From contig CAMWQU010000002.1 of assembly GCA_947176535.1 (NCBI GenBank), positions 99,793-163,792 of the forward strand: DNA of 64,000 nt, written 5' to 3'. The first letter of the stretch is position 1. Every line of letters begins with the position of its first letter. Source of the stretch: an uncultured Prevotellaceae bacterium. Its GTDB lineage: Bacteria > Bacteroidota > Bacteroidia > Bacteroidales > Bacteroidaceae. Below, piece by piece: positions 1 through 9,081 of this stretch. The notes under the pieces were generated by a model. That model was not told where the DNA came from. It searched no databases and saw only the letters and a program-made list of their open reading frames with translations. A program made the position numbers and the translations under genes.

Positions 1-861
1 AATCACGTCGATACGCTCCATTATGAAATCGTCCTGCGTCTCGCTGCGCTGCTGAGCGTCCATGCCCGCATGATAGGGCTTGGCATTTATCTTGTTCACC
101 CGAAGAAATTCGGCCAATTCCTCCACCTTCTTGCGGCTCAGGCAATAAATGATGCCGCTTTTTCCCGTATGCTGCCGGATGAAACGGACAATATCCTTGT
201 CCACCTCATTGGTTTTGGCCCGAATACCATAATAAAGATTGGGCCGGTTGAATGAGCTACGAAACTCCCTCGCATCCGTCATGCCAAGGTTTTTCATAAT
301 GTCGCCACGCACCTTGTCGGTGGCCGTAGCTGTCAGTGCGATGATGGGAGCCACGCCGATATTCTGCACAATGGGGCGTATCTTGCGGTATTCGGGACGG
401 AAGTCATGCCCCCATTCCGAGATACAATGTGCCTCGTCCACCGCATAGAACGATATTTTCACGCTGCGCAGAAATTCGATGTTCTCCTCCTTCGTCAGGC
501 TTTCCGGGGCCACATAGAGCAACTTGGTGCATCCCGAACGGATGTCTTCCTTCGCCCGGTCTATCTCGGACTTCGTCAGCGAAGAGTTGATAAAGTGGGC
601 TATGCCGTCGTCCTCACTCAGCATGCGGATGGCATCCACCTGATTCTTCATCAGCGCAATCAGCGGCGAAATGACAATGGCCGTGCCTTCCATAATCAGA
701 GCGGGGAGCTGATAACAGAGACTCTTTCCGCCGCCCGTAGGCATCAGCACAAAGGTATCACGCCCCGCAAGCACATTGCGGATAATAGCTTCCTGATCGC
801 CCTTGAACGAATCAAAGCCAAAGTGTTTTTTCAGTTTGTCACTAAGATTTACGTCTGCCAC
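1..861 (-). CDS. recQ: ATP-dependent DNA helicase RecQ, N-terminal part (cut by window edge)
   Basis: Superfamily 2 DNA helicase that unwinds 3'-to-5' in recombination and repair. The 287 codons in the window start with GTG (reading VADVNLSDKLKKHFG); an in-frame stop lies only a few codons upstream, so this start is nearly forced. Visible motifs are the Q-motif/Walker A stretch LMPTGGGKSLCYQLP and, further on, DEAH inside VDEAHCISEWGHDFRPEY. The zinc, winged-helix and any HRDC domains would lie beyond position 1. It follows clpX on the same strand but has its own promoter, embedded in the clpX terminator. A second, distinct RecQ lies at 58667-60574. Identity is firm; the length is unknown. 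Confidence 0.92.
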   Translation of the reverse strand, partial: MADVNLSDKLKKHFGFDSFKGDQEAIIRNVLAGRDTFVLMPTGGGKSLCYQLPALIMEGTAIVISPLIALMKNQVDAIRMLSEDDGIAHFINSSLTKSEIDRAKEDIRSGCTKLLYVAPESLTKEENIEFLRSVKISFYAVDEAHCISEWGHDFRPEYRKIRPIVQNIGVAPIIALTATATDKVRGDIMKNLGMTDAREFRSSFNRPNLYYGIRAKTNEVDKDIVRFIRQHTGKSGIIYCLSRKKVEELAEFLRVNKINAKPYHAGMDAQQRSETQDDFIMERIDVI

Positions 862-890
862 AATCCCTACTTTTTGCTATTATCATTTCA

Positions 891-923
891 CAAAGTTATA
901 AAAAAAAGTCCCAAAGGCGCAAA
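891..923 (-). promoter_or_regulatory. Promoter of recQ
   Basis: On the minus strand, TTTG (923-920) is followed after 21 nt by TAACTTTG (898-891), matching the Bacteroidota -33/-7 consensus TTTG and TAnnTTTG. The predicted transcript would start near 884 and have a leader of about 23 nt. The -33 box lies inside the loop and stem of the clpX terminator. Confidence 0.6.
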
Positions 924-936
924 CCTTGGGACTTTT
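904..936 (-). terminator. Rho-independent terminator after clpX
   Basis: Inverted repeat AAAAGTCCCAAAGG / CCTTGGGACTTTT with one bulged base and a short loop. On the minus strand it is followed by a run of T, as expected for an intrinsic terminator ending the tig-clpP-clpX unit. Confidence 0.75.
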
Positions 937-970
937 ATTTTATGTTAATCTTTGTTAAATCCTTATTCTA

Positions 971-2209
971 TCAGGCTTCGGCCGCCTCCTGCAAAAAGGA
1001 ACTTTCGAGCTGCTCCCGGGCATACTCCTTAGTAATAACTATCTTTTCGCCGCGTTTCCGCGTGGTGGGGGCTTCGTACTGCAATTTTATCATCAGTGTC
1101 TCCATGATGGAACGCAGACCGCGGGCACCGAGCTTGAACTCCATCGCCTTGTCCACGATATAGTCGAGCGTCTCGGGGGCGAACTCCAGCGTGATGCCGT
1201 CCATGGCGAAAAGTTTCACCTGCTGCTTCAGCAAAGAGTTCTTGGGTTCCACCAAAATGCGGCGCAGGGCTTCACGATCCAGCGGATTAAGGTAGGTCAG
1301 CACCGGCAGACGACCGATGATTTCGGGAATCAGACCGAAAGACTTCAAGTCCTGGGGCTGAATGTATTTCATCAGGTTCTGCTTGTCAATCTGCCGGGTG
1401 TGCTGTACCGAATTGAAACCCACGACGTGGGTATTGAGGCGTTGGGCAATCTTTTTCTCGATGCCGTCGAACGCACCTCCGCAGATGAACAATATATTGT
1501 GCGTGTCCACGTGCAGGTAGTCCTGGTCGGGATGCTTGCGGCCACCCTTGGGGGGAACGTTCACGATGCTGCCCTCCAACAGTTTCAGCAATCCCTGCTG
1601 CACGCCCTCGCCACTGACATCCCGCGTAATGCTCGGATTGTCCATCTTGCGTGCGATTTTGTCGATTTCATCGATGAAAACGATACCTCTCTCGGCCATC
1701 GCCACATCGCCGTCGGCCACCTGTACAAGGCGGCTCAGGATGCTTTCCACGTCCTCCCCGACATAGCCGGCCTCGGTGAGCACCGTGGCATCGACTATCG
1801 TAAAAGGCACTTTCAGCAACCGGGCCACGGTGCGCGCCAGCAAGGTCTTTCCCGTACCCGTCGGGCCGACCATGAGGATGTTCGATTTTTCAATCTCCAC
1901 ATCATCGTCGCCTCCCTGCTGCAACCGCTTGTAGTGGTTGTAAACGCTAACGGCAAGGTAACGCTTGGCATCGTCTTGTCCGATGACATAACGATCCATG
2001 AACTCCTTGATTTCCGAAGGCTTCGGCAGTTCTTCCATCGAGAAGTCAAAATCTTTCCCCTTTGCCCCGGCCGGACTTTTCAGGTTCTCCTCCACAATCT
2101 GGTAGGCAGCCTCGGCACAGTCGTTGCAGATAAAGCCCGTAAGCCCCGTTATGAGCAGGGGCACCTCTTTCTCCGAACGGCCGCAAAACGAACAAACTTT
2201 CTTTGCCAC
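971..2209 (-). CDS. clpX: ATP-dependent Clp protease ATP-binding subunit ClpX
   Basis: AAA+ unfoldase that feeds substrates into ClpP. The N-terminal C4 zinc-binding domain uses Cys6, Cys9, Cys28 and Cys31. Walker A is GPTGTGKT (about 115-122), Walker B/DEXX is in [10 protein letters not shown], and the sensor-2 region near the C-terminus has the ARGLRS motif. At 412 residues it is the usual length. The start is GTG, since an in-frame stop lies five codons upstream and no ATG intervenes. It sits 44 bp after clpP in the conserved order tig-clpP-clpX. Identity is certain; the GTG start is the only unusual point. Confidence 0.97.
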   Translation of the reverse strand: MAKKVCSFCGRSEKEVPLLITGLTGFICNDCAEAAYQIVEENLKSPAGAKGKDFDFSMEELPKPSEIKEFMDRYVIGQDDAKRYLAVSVYNHYKRLQQGGDDDVEIEKSNILMVGPTGTGKTLLARTVARLLKVPFTIVDATVLTEAGYVGEDVESILSRLVQVADGDVAMAERGIVFIDEIDKIARKMDNPSITRDVSGEGVQQGLLKLLEGSIVNVPPKGGRKHPDQDYLHVDTHNILFICGGAFDGIEKKIAQRLNTHVVGFNSVQHTRQIDKQNLMKYIQPQDLKSFGLIPEIIGRLPVLTYLNPLDREALRRILVEPKNSLLKQQVKLFAMDGITLEFAPETLDYIVDKAMEFKLGARGLRSIMETLMIKLQYEAPTTRKRGEKIVITKEYAREQLESSFLQEAAEA

Positions 2210-2253
2210 TCTTCTCCTGTCTTATCTTATCGTAATCCGAAAATCATCGGTTT

Positions 2254-2946
2254 TTATTCGCCAACTTTTGGCTCTTCAATCGGTTCCTTCTTCACCAGCA
2301 CTTGGTCTATCATGCCGTATTCCTTGGCCTCTGCGGCGGTCATCCAGTAGTCGCGGTCGCTGTCGGCCCACACTTTGTCGTAGGGGCGGTGACTGTGGTC
2401 GGCGATGATGGTATAGAGTTCCTGCTTCAGTTTCTGTATTTCCCGAGCCGTAATCTCTATGTCACTGGCCTGTCCCTGCGCTCCGCCCATCGGCTGATGA
2501 ATCATCACACGACTGTGCGTGAGCGCACTGCGCTTGCCCTCCTTGCCTGCCACGAGCAGAACGGCGGCCATGGAGGCGGCCATACCCGTGCAGATGGTGG
2601 CTACATCGCTCTTGACGAACTGCATCGTGTCGTAGATGCCCAGTCCGGCATACACGCTGCCGCCGGGGGAGTTGATGTAGATGTTGATGTCTTTTCCCGG
2701 GTCGGCCTGGTCGAGGAAGAGGAGTTGCGCCTGCAGCGTATTGGCCGTATAGTCGTCGATCTGCGTGCCGAGAAAGATGATGCGGTCCATCATCAGACGC
2801 GAGAAGACGTCCATTTGGGTCACGTTCAACTGGCGTTCCTCCAGAATGTAGGGATTGAGATAGTTGTTCTGCATGCTGATGACATCGTCAAGCACCATGC
2901 TGTTCATCCCCAGATGTTTGGTCGCGTATTTCCTAAACTCGTTCAT
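2254..2946 (-). CDS. clpP: ATP-dependent Clp protease proteolytic subunit ClpP
   Basis: Serine peptidase that forms the tetradecameric barrel partnered by ClpX. The catalytic triad is visible: Ser125 in GMAASMA, His150 in MIHQPMGG, and Asp199 before the YWMTAAEAKEYGMID segment. The 230 residues include an N-terminal extension of about 30 residues compared with E. coli ClpP, typical of Bacteroidota forms and perhaps partly processed. It is transcribed after tig with a 90-bp gap that holds a strong GC hairpin, and 44 bp before clpX. Confidence 0.97.
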   Translation of the reverse strand: MNEFRKYATKHLGMNSMVLDDVISMQNNYLNPYILEERQLNVTQMDVFSRLMMDRIIFLGTQIDDYTANTLQAQLLFLDQADPGKDINIYINSPGGSVYAGLGIYDTMQFVKSDVATICTGMAASMAAVLLVAGKEGKRSALTHSRVMIHQPMGGAQGQASDIEITAREIQKLKQELYTIIADHSHRPYDKVWADSDRDYWMTAAEAKEYGMIDQVLVKKEPIEEPKVGE

Positions 2947-2982
2947 ATCACATACTCTTTACGAATGCGAAACTCCTTGCGG

Positions 2983-3013
2983 CCGGCAGCAGGCCCCACG
3001 GGGCCACTGCCGG
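2983..3013 (-). other. GC-rich intercistronic hairpin between tig and clpP
   Basis: CCGGCAG (2983-2989) pairs with CTGCCGG (3007-3013), and GGCCCC (2992-2997) pairs with GGGGCC (3000-3005). No T-run follows, so it is not a typical terminator. It may stabilise or separate the tig and clpP messages, which is inference. Confidence 0.5.
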
Positions 3014-3036
3014 ACCGGTATTCGGGTTTCGGAGAC

Positions 3037-4395
3037 TTAGTCCTTAAACATATTGTTGAACTCGTCGAGCGTCACGGTCTTCTCGTTCAGCTTCACCGTG
3101 CTCTTGGCGGCGGCGGCAATCTTCTGCTCGATGGCGCGGGTCACGAGATTTTCCGTCTGATCCTTCTTCTTCAGCATTTCCTGGGCATAGTTGTTCAGCA
3201 CCTCTTCGGGCACTTCCATCATGCCGTACTGGGCAAACTGCATCTTGGCCACCGTCTTGGCAGCAGTCAGCACGTCGTCCTGCGTCAGCTTAATCTCGAA
3301 CTGCTTGGTCAGTTGTTCCTTGATGAGCTGCCACGTCAGTTCCTCCAGACTGCGCTCGAAGTTGTCGTCCACGAACTTCTCGTCCTTGTCGGGGTTGTTC
3401 AGGCGCATGATGCGCTTGAGCATCGTTTCGGGATATTCCACCTTGCCCACACGCTCCATGAGGTGCTTGCGCAGGTCGAGCATGAACTTAAACTCGCTGT
3501 CGTTGAGGAACTGTGCCTCCATCTGTGCCTTGATGCGGGCGCGGAACTCTTCCTCGCTCTTCACATTGCCTTCTCCGAAGACGCGGTCGAAAAGGGTCTG
3601 GTCTACGGCTGCGGGCTGGTAGCGGGTGATTTCCTCCACCTGGAAGCTGAAGTTGCCCTTCATGTCGGCCACTTCCTCCTTCTTCAGGCGCAGCAGCGAA
3701 GCCAGCTCCGTGGCGTTGTCGTTGTAAGCCTTCGCGGGATTGAAGACGAGCACATCGTTCACCTTGGCATCGGCAAACTTGGCCTTCTCCTCGTCGTTCT
3801 TCATGTAGTCGGGCAGCATGACGGCACCTTCCACCTGCACGCCGCCTTCCTTCGGATTGCCCTCGGCATCCAGTTCGGCCAGCAAGCCCTTCACCATGTC
3901 GCGGGGCTCGTAGCTGTCCACTTTCACGTGCTGACCGTTGCGGCCGGCGTAAGACTCCACCTGCTTCGACACCATGTCGTCGTCCACCGCGATGGTGTAG
4001 AAGTCCAGGGCGTCCTTGTCCGTCAGCGTAGCGTCGAACTCGGGAGCGAGGGCCACGTCGAAGACGAACGTGAAGTCATCCTGTGCGGCGAAGTCCACCT
4101 GCGGCGTCTTCTCCTCGTTGGGGAGAGGCTCGCCCAGTACGTTCAGTTTCTCGTCGCGGATGTAGCCGTAGAGCTTCTCGCGAATCAGCTTATCCACGGC
4201 CTCAGCCTTCACCTCGGTACCGAAGCGTTTGCGAATCAGACCGATGGGCACCTGACCTACACGGAAGCCGGGCATATTGGCCTTCTTGCGGAAGTTCTTC
4301 AACTCTTTTTCTACGTTCTCGGCATAGTCTGCCTTTTCAATCTGCATGGTGATAAGGCCATTCAGCGCATCGACTTTCTCAAATGATGTGTTCAT
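3037..4395 (-). CDS. tig: Trigger factor (ribosome-associated chaperone, PPIase)
   Basis: Ribosome-bound chaperone that meets nascent chains at the exit tunnel. The N-terminal ribosome-binding domain carries the signature region FRKKANMPGFRVGQVP (about 34-49), close to the usual GFRxGxxP motif. The central segment is in the PPIase position and the long helical C-terminal domain covers roughly 260-452. At 452 residues it fits the Bacteroidota family. It is the first gene of tig-clpP-clpX and has a clear promoter giving a predicted leader of about 120 nt, long for this gene set. Confidence 0.95.
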   Translation of the reverse strand: MNTSFEKVDALNGLITMQIEKADYAENVEKELKNFRKKANMPGFRVGQVPIGLIRKRFGTEVKAEAVDKLIREKLYGYIRDEKLNVLGEPLPNEEKTPQVDFAAQDDFTFVFDVALAPEFDATLTDKDALDFYTIAVDDDMVSKQVESYAGRNGQHVKVDSYEPRDMVKGLLAELDAEGNPKEGGVQVEGAVMLPDYMKNDEEKAKFADAKVNDVLVFNPAKAYNDNATELASLLRLKKEEVADMKGNFSFQVEEITRYQPAAVDQTLFDRVFGEGNVKSEEEFRARIKAQMEAQFLNDSEFKFMLDLRKHLMERVGKVEYPETMLKRIMRLNNPDKDEKFVDDNFERSLEELTWQLIKEQLTKQFEIKLTQDDVLTAAKTVAKMQFAQYGMMEVPEEVLNNYAQEMLKKKDQTENLVTRAIEQKIAAAAKSTVKLNEKTVTLDEFNNMFKD

Positions 4396-4524
4396 TGTTT
4401 TTCTATCTTTATATATACTATCTACAAATTCTTAAAACGTTTCTTCGCCTCAGCGCGGGGCATTCACCCGTTTCCGGCTCTGTCCCACGATGTAAAACTT
4501 ACAAGAACGAGGCCAAAGAGACGG

Positions 4525-4556
4525 CAAAGATAGTAAAAGTTATTGAGAAATTCAAA
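4525..4556 (-). promoter_or_regulatory. Promoter of the tig-clpP-clpX operon
   Basis: Minus strand TTTG (4556-4553), 20-nt spacer, TATCTTTG (4532-4525): an exact match to the Bacteroidota promoter consensus. The predicted start is near 4518, leaving about 120 nt of untranslated leader before the tig ATG. Confidence 0.75.
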
Positions 4557-4603
4557 CTTTCCCCGCACTATTCCGATTTTAGTTCCCGAGAGGGCGAAAA
4601 AAC

Positions 4604-4683
4604 AAGACGGGCGTCTTTCACGCGAAAAACGCCCGTCTTGCAGATGTAAGACGCCCGTCTTATGAACGAAAGACGGGCGTCTT
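4604..4683. repeat. Four alternating copies of a GACGGGCGTC palindromic motif
   Basis: AAGACGGGCGTCTT occurs at 4604-4617 and 4670-4683. Its reverse complement AAGACGCCCGTCTT is at 4648-4661, with a near copy (AACGCCCGTCTT) at about 4628-4639. Alternating orientation lets the block fold as two hairpins in either strand. It lies just past the stop of the EamA transporter gene and upstream of the tig promoter, so a terminator or insulator role is plausible. Confidence 0.7.
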
Positions 4684-4688
4684 GTTTT

Positions 4689-5594
4689 TCAGGCCTTGTG
4701 ACGGAGGGCGAGCAGGGTGTAGTAAATTTTCTTTCCGGCCACAAGCAACGTCACGGCAATCAGTATGAGGACAACGCCGAGGCAGAGGCGCAGCGTCAGC
4801 CGTTCGCCAAACACCAGCGTACCGACGAGCAGGGCCGTGATGGGCTCCAGGGCACCCAAGACGGCGGCCGACGTGCTGCCGATGTTGCGGATGCTGACGG
4901 TCATGGCCACGAGGGAGATTATCGTCGGGAACAGGGCGAGGCAAAAGGCGCACACCCAGCCGAGCGGCGAGACGGGAAACTGCAAAGTTGTCAGTCCGTC
5001 GAGCCGGACGATGTAGATGAGGATGCCGAAGCAGAGGGCATAGAACGTCAGCTTCGGGGACGGCATGCGGGCTATGGAGGAGCGATTGACACCCACAATA
5101 TAGATGGCATAGGAGAGTGAGGACAGGAGCACGAAGATTACGCCGAGCACCGAGACGGTGGAACCGCCGCCGGGCTTCGTCAGCAGCGAGACGCCGAACA
5201 CGGCCAGCACGATGCACACCCGCGTGAGCCACGAAATGCGTTCTCCGAAAAACAGGGCCATGATGAGGGCCACCATGACGGGGTAGACGAAGAGGATGGT
5301 GGAGGCGATGCCGGCGTCCATGTAGTTGTAACTCAAGAACAAAAACAGGCTGCTGGCGGAGAACAACAGGCCGTAGAGGGCCAGCAGGGGCCACTCGCGG
5401 CGGCGCACACGCATGTCCATCCGCCGGATGCGCAGCAGCACGGCCATCATGCCGATGGCAAAAGCGTAACGAAAGAAAAGGACTGAATCCACCCCCATCC
5501 CTTCCCGATAGAGGGGAAGGGCGAAGAGTGGATTCAGTCCGTAGGAGGCAGCGGCAATGCTGCCCATGGTAAATCCTTTGACTTTAGGTGTCAC
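4689..5594 (-). CDS. EamA/DMT-family inner-membrane transporter
   Basis: Ten-helix drug/metabolite transporter made of two EamA repeats, roughly 5-140 and 150-290. The second repeat ends in the typical ALEPITALLVGTLVFGERLT segment, and the first has the parallel STILFVYPVMVALIMALFFGERIS. At 301 residues it is the usual length. Translation most likely starts at GTG (5594), 15 bp after the peptide-transporter stop; an internal ATG at 5567 would remove the first nine residues. The substrate cannot be told from sequence. It is probably co-transcribed with the POT transporter and ends at the quadruple hairpin block. Confidence 0.88.
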   Translation of the reverse strand: MTPKVKGFTMGSIAAASYGLNPLFALPLYREGMGVDSVLFFRYAFAIGMMAVLLRIRRMDMRVRRREWPLLALYGLLFSASSLFLFLSYNYMDAGIASTILFVYPVMVALIMALFFGERISWLTRVCIVLAVFGVSLLTKPGGGSTVSVLGVIFVLLSSLSYAIYIVGVNRSSIARMPSPKLTFYALCFGILIYIVRLDGLTTLQFPVSPLGWVCAFCLALFPTIISLVAMTVSIRNIGSTSAAVLGALEPITALLVGTLVFGERLTLRLCLGVVLILIAVTLLVAGKKIYYTLLALRHKA

Positions 5595-5609
5595 TTCCGG
5601 ATAACTGAC

Positions 5610-7136
5610 TTAGGAAACCTTTCGGATTTTCTTCATCTGCGACATCAGGAACAGGAAGCTGAGGATGCAGATGCCGGCCAACAGGCCCCATATCTGAACG
5701 AGTTCGATTTTGCCCCAAAGCAAACCGGGGATGAAAACAAGTTTATTTCCCAGCGCGGTGGCCACAAACCAACCGCCCATCATCAGGCCCTTGAACTTGG
5801 GAGGAGCTACTTTCGATACGAAAGAGATACCCATGGGGGAGAGCAACAGCTCGGCGAAGGTCAGGACGAGATAGGTGCTAATCAGCAAGTTGGGGCTAAA
5901 GTCGGCCATATGAAGGGTCTGTCCGGTAGCCTCATCGAAAGCCGGCATCGGAGCTTCCACGGAACCGGCTATCATAATGAAGTAGGCTGCTGCGGCAACC
6001 AACATACCCAACGCAATCTTCATGGGTGCCGAAGGTTCTTTGCCACGCTTGGCCAAAGCACCGAAGATGGCCAGACTGACAGGCGTAAGGGCAACCACAA
6101 AGCAGGGATTGAACTGTTGGAAGATGGGGGCATCGACTTTCACGCTCTCGGGCAGGTTGGTGTACTGATAGCCCAAATAAGCCAAAACGGCAACGATGAC
6201 GGCTGCAGAAATCCCGCGCTCCTTTGTCGTTTTGCTCTGAAAGACACCAAACAGGGCATAGACGAAGAAAATGACGGCCACGAGGTTGCGCACATCAAAC
6301 ATCATACTCTCAAGCCCCGTGCTGGAGGTTGCGGTGTAGTCTTTGGCAAACTGGGTCAGCGTGGCACCGTTCTGATGGAAGGCCATCCAAAAGAAGATAA
6401 CCACGGCGAATACCAAACACAGGGCTACAATGCGCGAGCGCGTTTCTTCTTTCGTCAGTTCCTGAGCGGGAGCGGCCTCGGCGACTTGAACGGCAGCCTT
6501 AACTTTACCCCCCTCAGCCGAGCGAAATGTGGAACGGAAGCCGTAGTAGATGGCTATGCTGACAATCAGTGACAGGCAGGCTACGCCAAAGGCGAAATGA
6601 TAGGAGTCTGCCTCGGAAAATCCGATGGATTGGGCATATTCCATCGCCTTGATAGCGGCCGTGGGGGCGAACATGGCACCGATGTTGATGGCCATATAGA
6701 AGATGGAGAAAGCGGCGTCGCGCTTACCGGCGTATTCGGGAGCGTCGTACATATTACCCACCATCACCTGTAGGTTTCCCTTGAATAAGGCGGTTCCGAC
6801 ACAAACCAAAGCTAAGGCACCGTACATGAACGCATAGGCCGTAGCACCGGCTCCGGCAGGTATGGCAAGCAGGATGTAACCCAGCAGCATGATGAAGATG
6901 CCGATGGTGACCATCTTGCCGTAGCCCCATCTGTCGGCTGCCATACCGCCGAAGAGCGGAAGGAAGTAGACGAACATGAGAAAATTGGAATAAATACCAA
7001 TCGAATCAGTAGGCGTGAGACCGAAGTTGGCCTGCAGAAACAGCGTAAACACAGCAAGCATCGTGTAGTAGCCAAAACGTTCTCCCGTGTTGGCGAGGGC
7101 CAGTGCATAAAGCCCCTTGGGTTGTCCTTCAAACAT
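5610..7136 (-). CDS. POT/PTR-family proton-dependent peptide transporter
   Basis: Major-facilitator transporter with about 14 hydrophobic segments over 508 residues. The N-terminal signature LANTGERFGYYTM corresponds to the POT ExxERFxYY motif of helix 1, which couples proton and di-/tripeptide binding, but the first Glu is replaced by Asn (NTGER). The later stretch GNLQVMVGNMYD and the acidic/Ser region near TFAELLLSPMGISFVSK (PTR2 signature-like) support the family. It is divergent from the SulP gene and first in a pair with the EamA transporter. The family is firm; the exact substrate (peptide or another solute) is inferred. Confidence 0.85.
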   Translation of the reverse strand: MFEGQPKGLYALALANTGERFGYYTMLAVFTLFLQANFGLTPTDSIGIYSNFLMFVYFLPLFGGMAADRWGYGKMVTIGIFIMLLGYILLAIPAGAGATAYAFMYGALALVCVGTALFKGNLQVMVGNMYDAPEYAGKRDAAFSIFYMAINIGAMFAPTAAIKAMEYAQSIGFSEADSYHFAFGVACLSLIVSIAIYYGFRSTFRSAEGGKVKAAVQVAEAAPAQELTKEETRSRIVALCLVFAVVIFFWMAFHQNGATLTQFAKDYTATSSTGLESMMFDVRNLVAVIFFVYALFGVFQSKTTKERGISAAVIVAVLAYLGYQYTNLPESVKVDAPIFQQFNPCFVVALTPVSLAIFGALAKRGKEPSAPMKIALGMLVAAAAYFIMIAGSVEAPMPAFDEATGQTLHMADFSPNLLISTYLVLTFAELLLSPMGISFVSKVAPPKFKGLMMGGWFVATALGNKLVFIPGLLWGKIELVQIWGLLAGICILSFLFLMSQMKKIRKVS

Positions 7137-7178
7137 AGTTTTTAGTATTTAATTATTGATTTTAGTCAAAATATGCGA

Positions 7179-7186
7179 CAAAGATA
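7179..7186 (-). promoter_or_regulatory. Possible -7 element for the POT-EamA pair
   Basis: TATCTTTG on the minus strand matches TAnnTTTG exactly. The nearest TTTG upstream (7214-7211) is 24 nt away, longer than usual. Start would be near 7172, about 36 nt before the ATG. Confidence 0.45.
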
Positions 7187-7231
7187 AGAAATAATTGCGA
7201 ATAAAGAGGACAAATAATTACGAATTATACG

Positions 7232-7239
7232 TACCTTTG
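7232..7239 (+). promoter_or_regulatory. Possible -7 element for the SulP gene
   Basis: TACCTTTG matches TAnnTTTG and lies 20 nt before the ATG at 7259, giving a very short leader. No TTTG was found at the -33 position. Confidence 0.4.
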
Positions 7240-7258
7240 CGGCAAAATTGACAAAGAT

Positions 7259-8998
7259 ATGGAACTAAAACTGAGACCGAGACTGCTGGATTGCCTGAAA
7301 GAGTACAACCGCGAGACGTTCATGAAAGACCTGATGGCGGGCATCATCGTGGGCATCGTGGCACTGCCGCTGGCTATCGCATTCGGCATCGCCTCCGGAG
7401 TAACACCCGAAAAAGGCATAGTGACGGCCATCGTGGCCGGATTTCTTATTTCGCTCCTCGGCGGAACGAAAGTACAAATCGGAGGGCCGACGGGTGCCTT
7501 CATTGTCATCATCTACGGCATCGTCAATAATCCTCAGTACGGACTGCACGGACTGCTGATTGCCACCATGCTGGCAGGCGTCATTTTGGTGGCGTTGGGC
7601 ATATTCCGGTTGGGGGCCGTCATCAAGTTTATTCCCTACCCCATCATCATCGGATTCACAGCGGGCATTGCCGTCACCATCTTCACCACGCAGATGGGCG
7701 ACGTATTGGGACTGACACAGGAGGCCGTGACGGAAGCCGGCGAAGTGGTTCGGGTGCCCCTGAAGACACCGGGCGACTTCATCGGAAAATGGGTATGTTA
7801 CGCAAAGAATATCGGTTCCTTCAATCTCTGGAACTTTATCGTGGCCGCAGTGGGCATACTGATTATCATACTGTCCCCACGCGCATTCCGTTCGATACCG
7901 GTTCTGAACAAGATTCCGGGCTCGCTCTGGTGCATCATCGTGGGTACGGTGGGGGTGCTCATCCTGAAACAGTACGGCATTACGGGCATCGACACCATCG
8001 GCGACCGCTTCCACATCCGGTCGCAACTGCCGCCGATGCAGGTGCCGACCATCACGTTTGAAATGGTGCAGACGCTTATGCCGGTGGCGTTCACCATCGC
8101 CATACTAGGGGCCATCGAGAGTCTGCTCTCGGCAACCGTAGCAGACGGTGCCATCAGCGACCGTCACGACTCGAACATGGAACTTATCGCACAGGGCGTG
8201 GCGAACATGGTAACGCCCATATTCGGCGGAATACCGGCCACGGGAGCCATAGCACGCACCATGACAAATATCAACAACGGCGGACGCACGCCCATAGCGG
8301 GCCTCATCCATGCCGTGGTGCTGTTGCTCATTCTGCTGTTGCTCATGCCGTATGCCAAGTACATTCCCATGGCTTCGCTGGCGGCCGTTTTGGTCATCGT
8401 CAGTTACAACATGAGCGGATGGCGTTCTTTCCGGGGTCTGCTCCGCAACCCAAAGAGTGACGTTACGGTACTTATCGTTACGTTCCTGCTGACGGTTATT
8501 TTCGACCTTACCATTGCCATCGAGATGGGACTGGTCATCGCTTGTGCCTTGTTTATCAAGCGTGTCATGGAAACAACGGAGATTTCGGTTATCAGGGACG
8601 AAATCGACCCTGCCGAGGAGGCCGATATGCAGCTCAATGACGAACATCTTATCATACCGGAGGGGTGTGCGGTGTATGAAATCAACGGGCCGTATTTCTT
8701 CGGTATCGCCAATAAGTTTGACGACCTGATGGGCACGCTGGACCACGGACAAAAAACAAAGGTTCAGATCATACGAATGCGCCGCGTGCCTTTCATCGAC
8801 AGTACGGGCATCCATAATTTACTGAACCTTATTCAAATGAATCATGAGGACGGTGTTCACGTCATACTTTCCGGTGTTACCCCGAAAGTGCATACACAAC
8901 TGGAGAAGGCCGGATTCTACTCGACCATAAATCCCGACCACATCTGCCCGCACATCGACGTGGCATTGGAACGGGCACGGGTTATTTTGAAAAATTAA
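7259..8998 (+). CDS. SulP-family inorganic anion permease with STAS domain
   Basis: Inner-membrane SLC26/SulP transporter. The N-terminal part (about 25-420) is strongly hydrophobic with the signature blocks GIVALPLAIAFGIASGV and GGIPATGAIARTMTNINNGGRTP, and the cytoplasmic STAS domain covers about 470-575, including RMRRVPFIDSTGIHNL. At 579 residues the gene is full length. Members carry sulfate, bicarbonate, chloride or dicarboxylates; nothing here singles out one. It is divergent from the peptide transporter and convergent with the arginine operon, with a shared terminator between. Confidence 0.93.
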   Translation: MELKLRPRLLDCLKEYNRETFMKDLMAGIIVGIVALPLAIAFGIASGVTPEKGIVTAIVAGFLISLLGGTKVQIGGPTGAFIVIIYGIVNNPQYGLHGLLIATMLAGVILVALGIFRLGAVIKFIPYPIIIGFTAGIAVTIFTTQMGDVLGLTQEAVTEAGEVVRVPLKTPGDFIGKWVCYAKNIGSFNLWNFIVAAVGILIIILSPRAFRSIPVLNKIPGSLWCIIVGTVGVLILKQYGITGIDTIGDRFHIRSQLPPMQVPTITFEMVQTLMPVAFTIAILGAIESLLSATVADGAISDRHDSNMELIAQGVANMVTPIFGGIPATGAIARTMTNINNGGRTPIAGLIHAVVLLLILLLLMPYAKYIPMASLAAVLVIVSYNMSGWRSFRGLLRNPKSDVTVLIVTFLLTVIFDLTIAIEMGLVIACALFIKRVMETTEISVIRDEIDPAEEADMQLNDEHLIIPEGCAVYEINGPYFFGIANKFDDLMGTLDHGQKTKVQIIRMRRVPFIDSTGIHNLLNLIQMNHEDGVHVILSGVTPKVHTQLEKAGFYSTINPDHICPHIDVALERARVILKN

Positions 8999-9015
8999 AG
9001 ATTAGGGCATAAAAA

Positions 9016-9072
9016 AATAGGGATTAGAGAACCGGGAAATAATGGATAATTCCCGAATCTCTAATCCCTATT
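9016..9072. terminator. Bidirectional terminator between SulP gene and arginine operon
   Basis: A 15-bp stem (9016-9030 with 9058-9072, core TAGGGATTAGAGA / TCTCTAATCCCTA) is extended inward by CGGGAA / TTCCCG. An A-run on the left serves as the T-run for minus-strand transcription. It separates two convergent genes. The arm contains GGGATTAG, resembling the heptamer repeat at 17579. Confidence 0.75.
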
Positions 9073-9081
9073 CTCTACTCC

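Noticed and set aside
2302..4386. A 694-codon plus-strand frame opposite clpP and tig
   Set aside because: Antisense shadow caused by codon bias. It is His, Leu and Val-rich with no domain, while clpP and tig on the other strand are certain.
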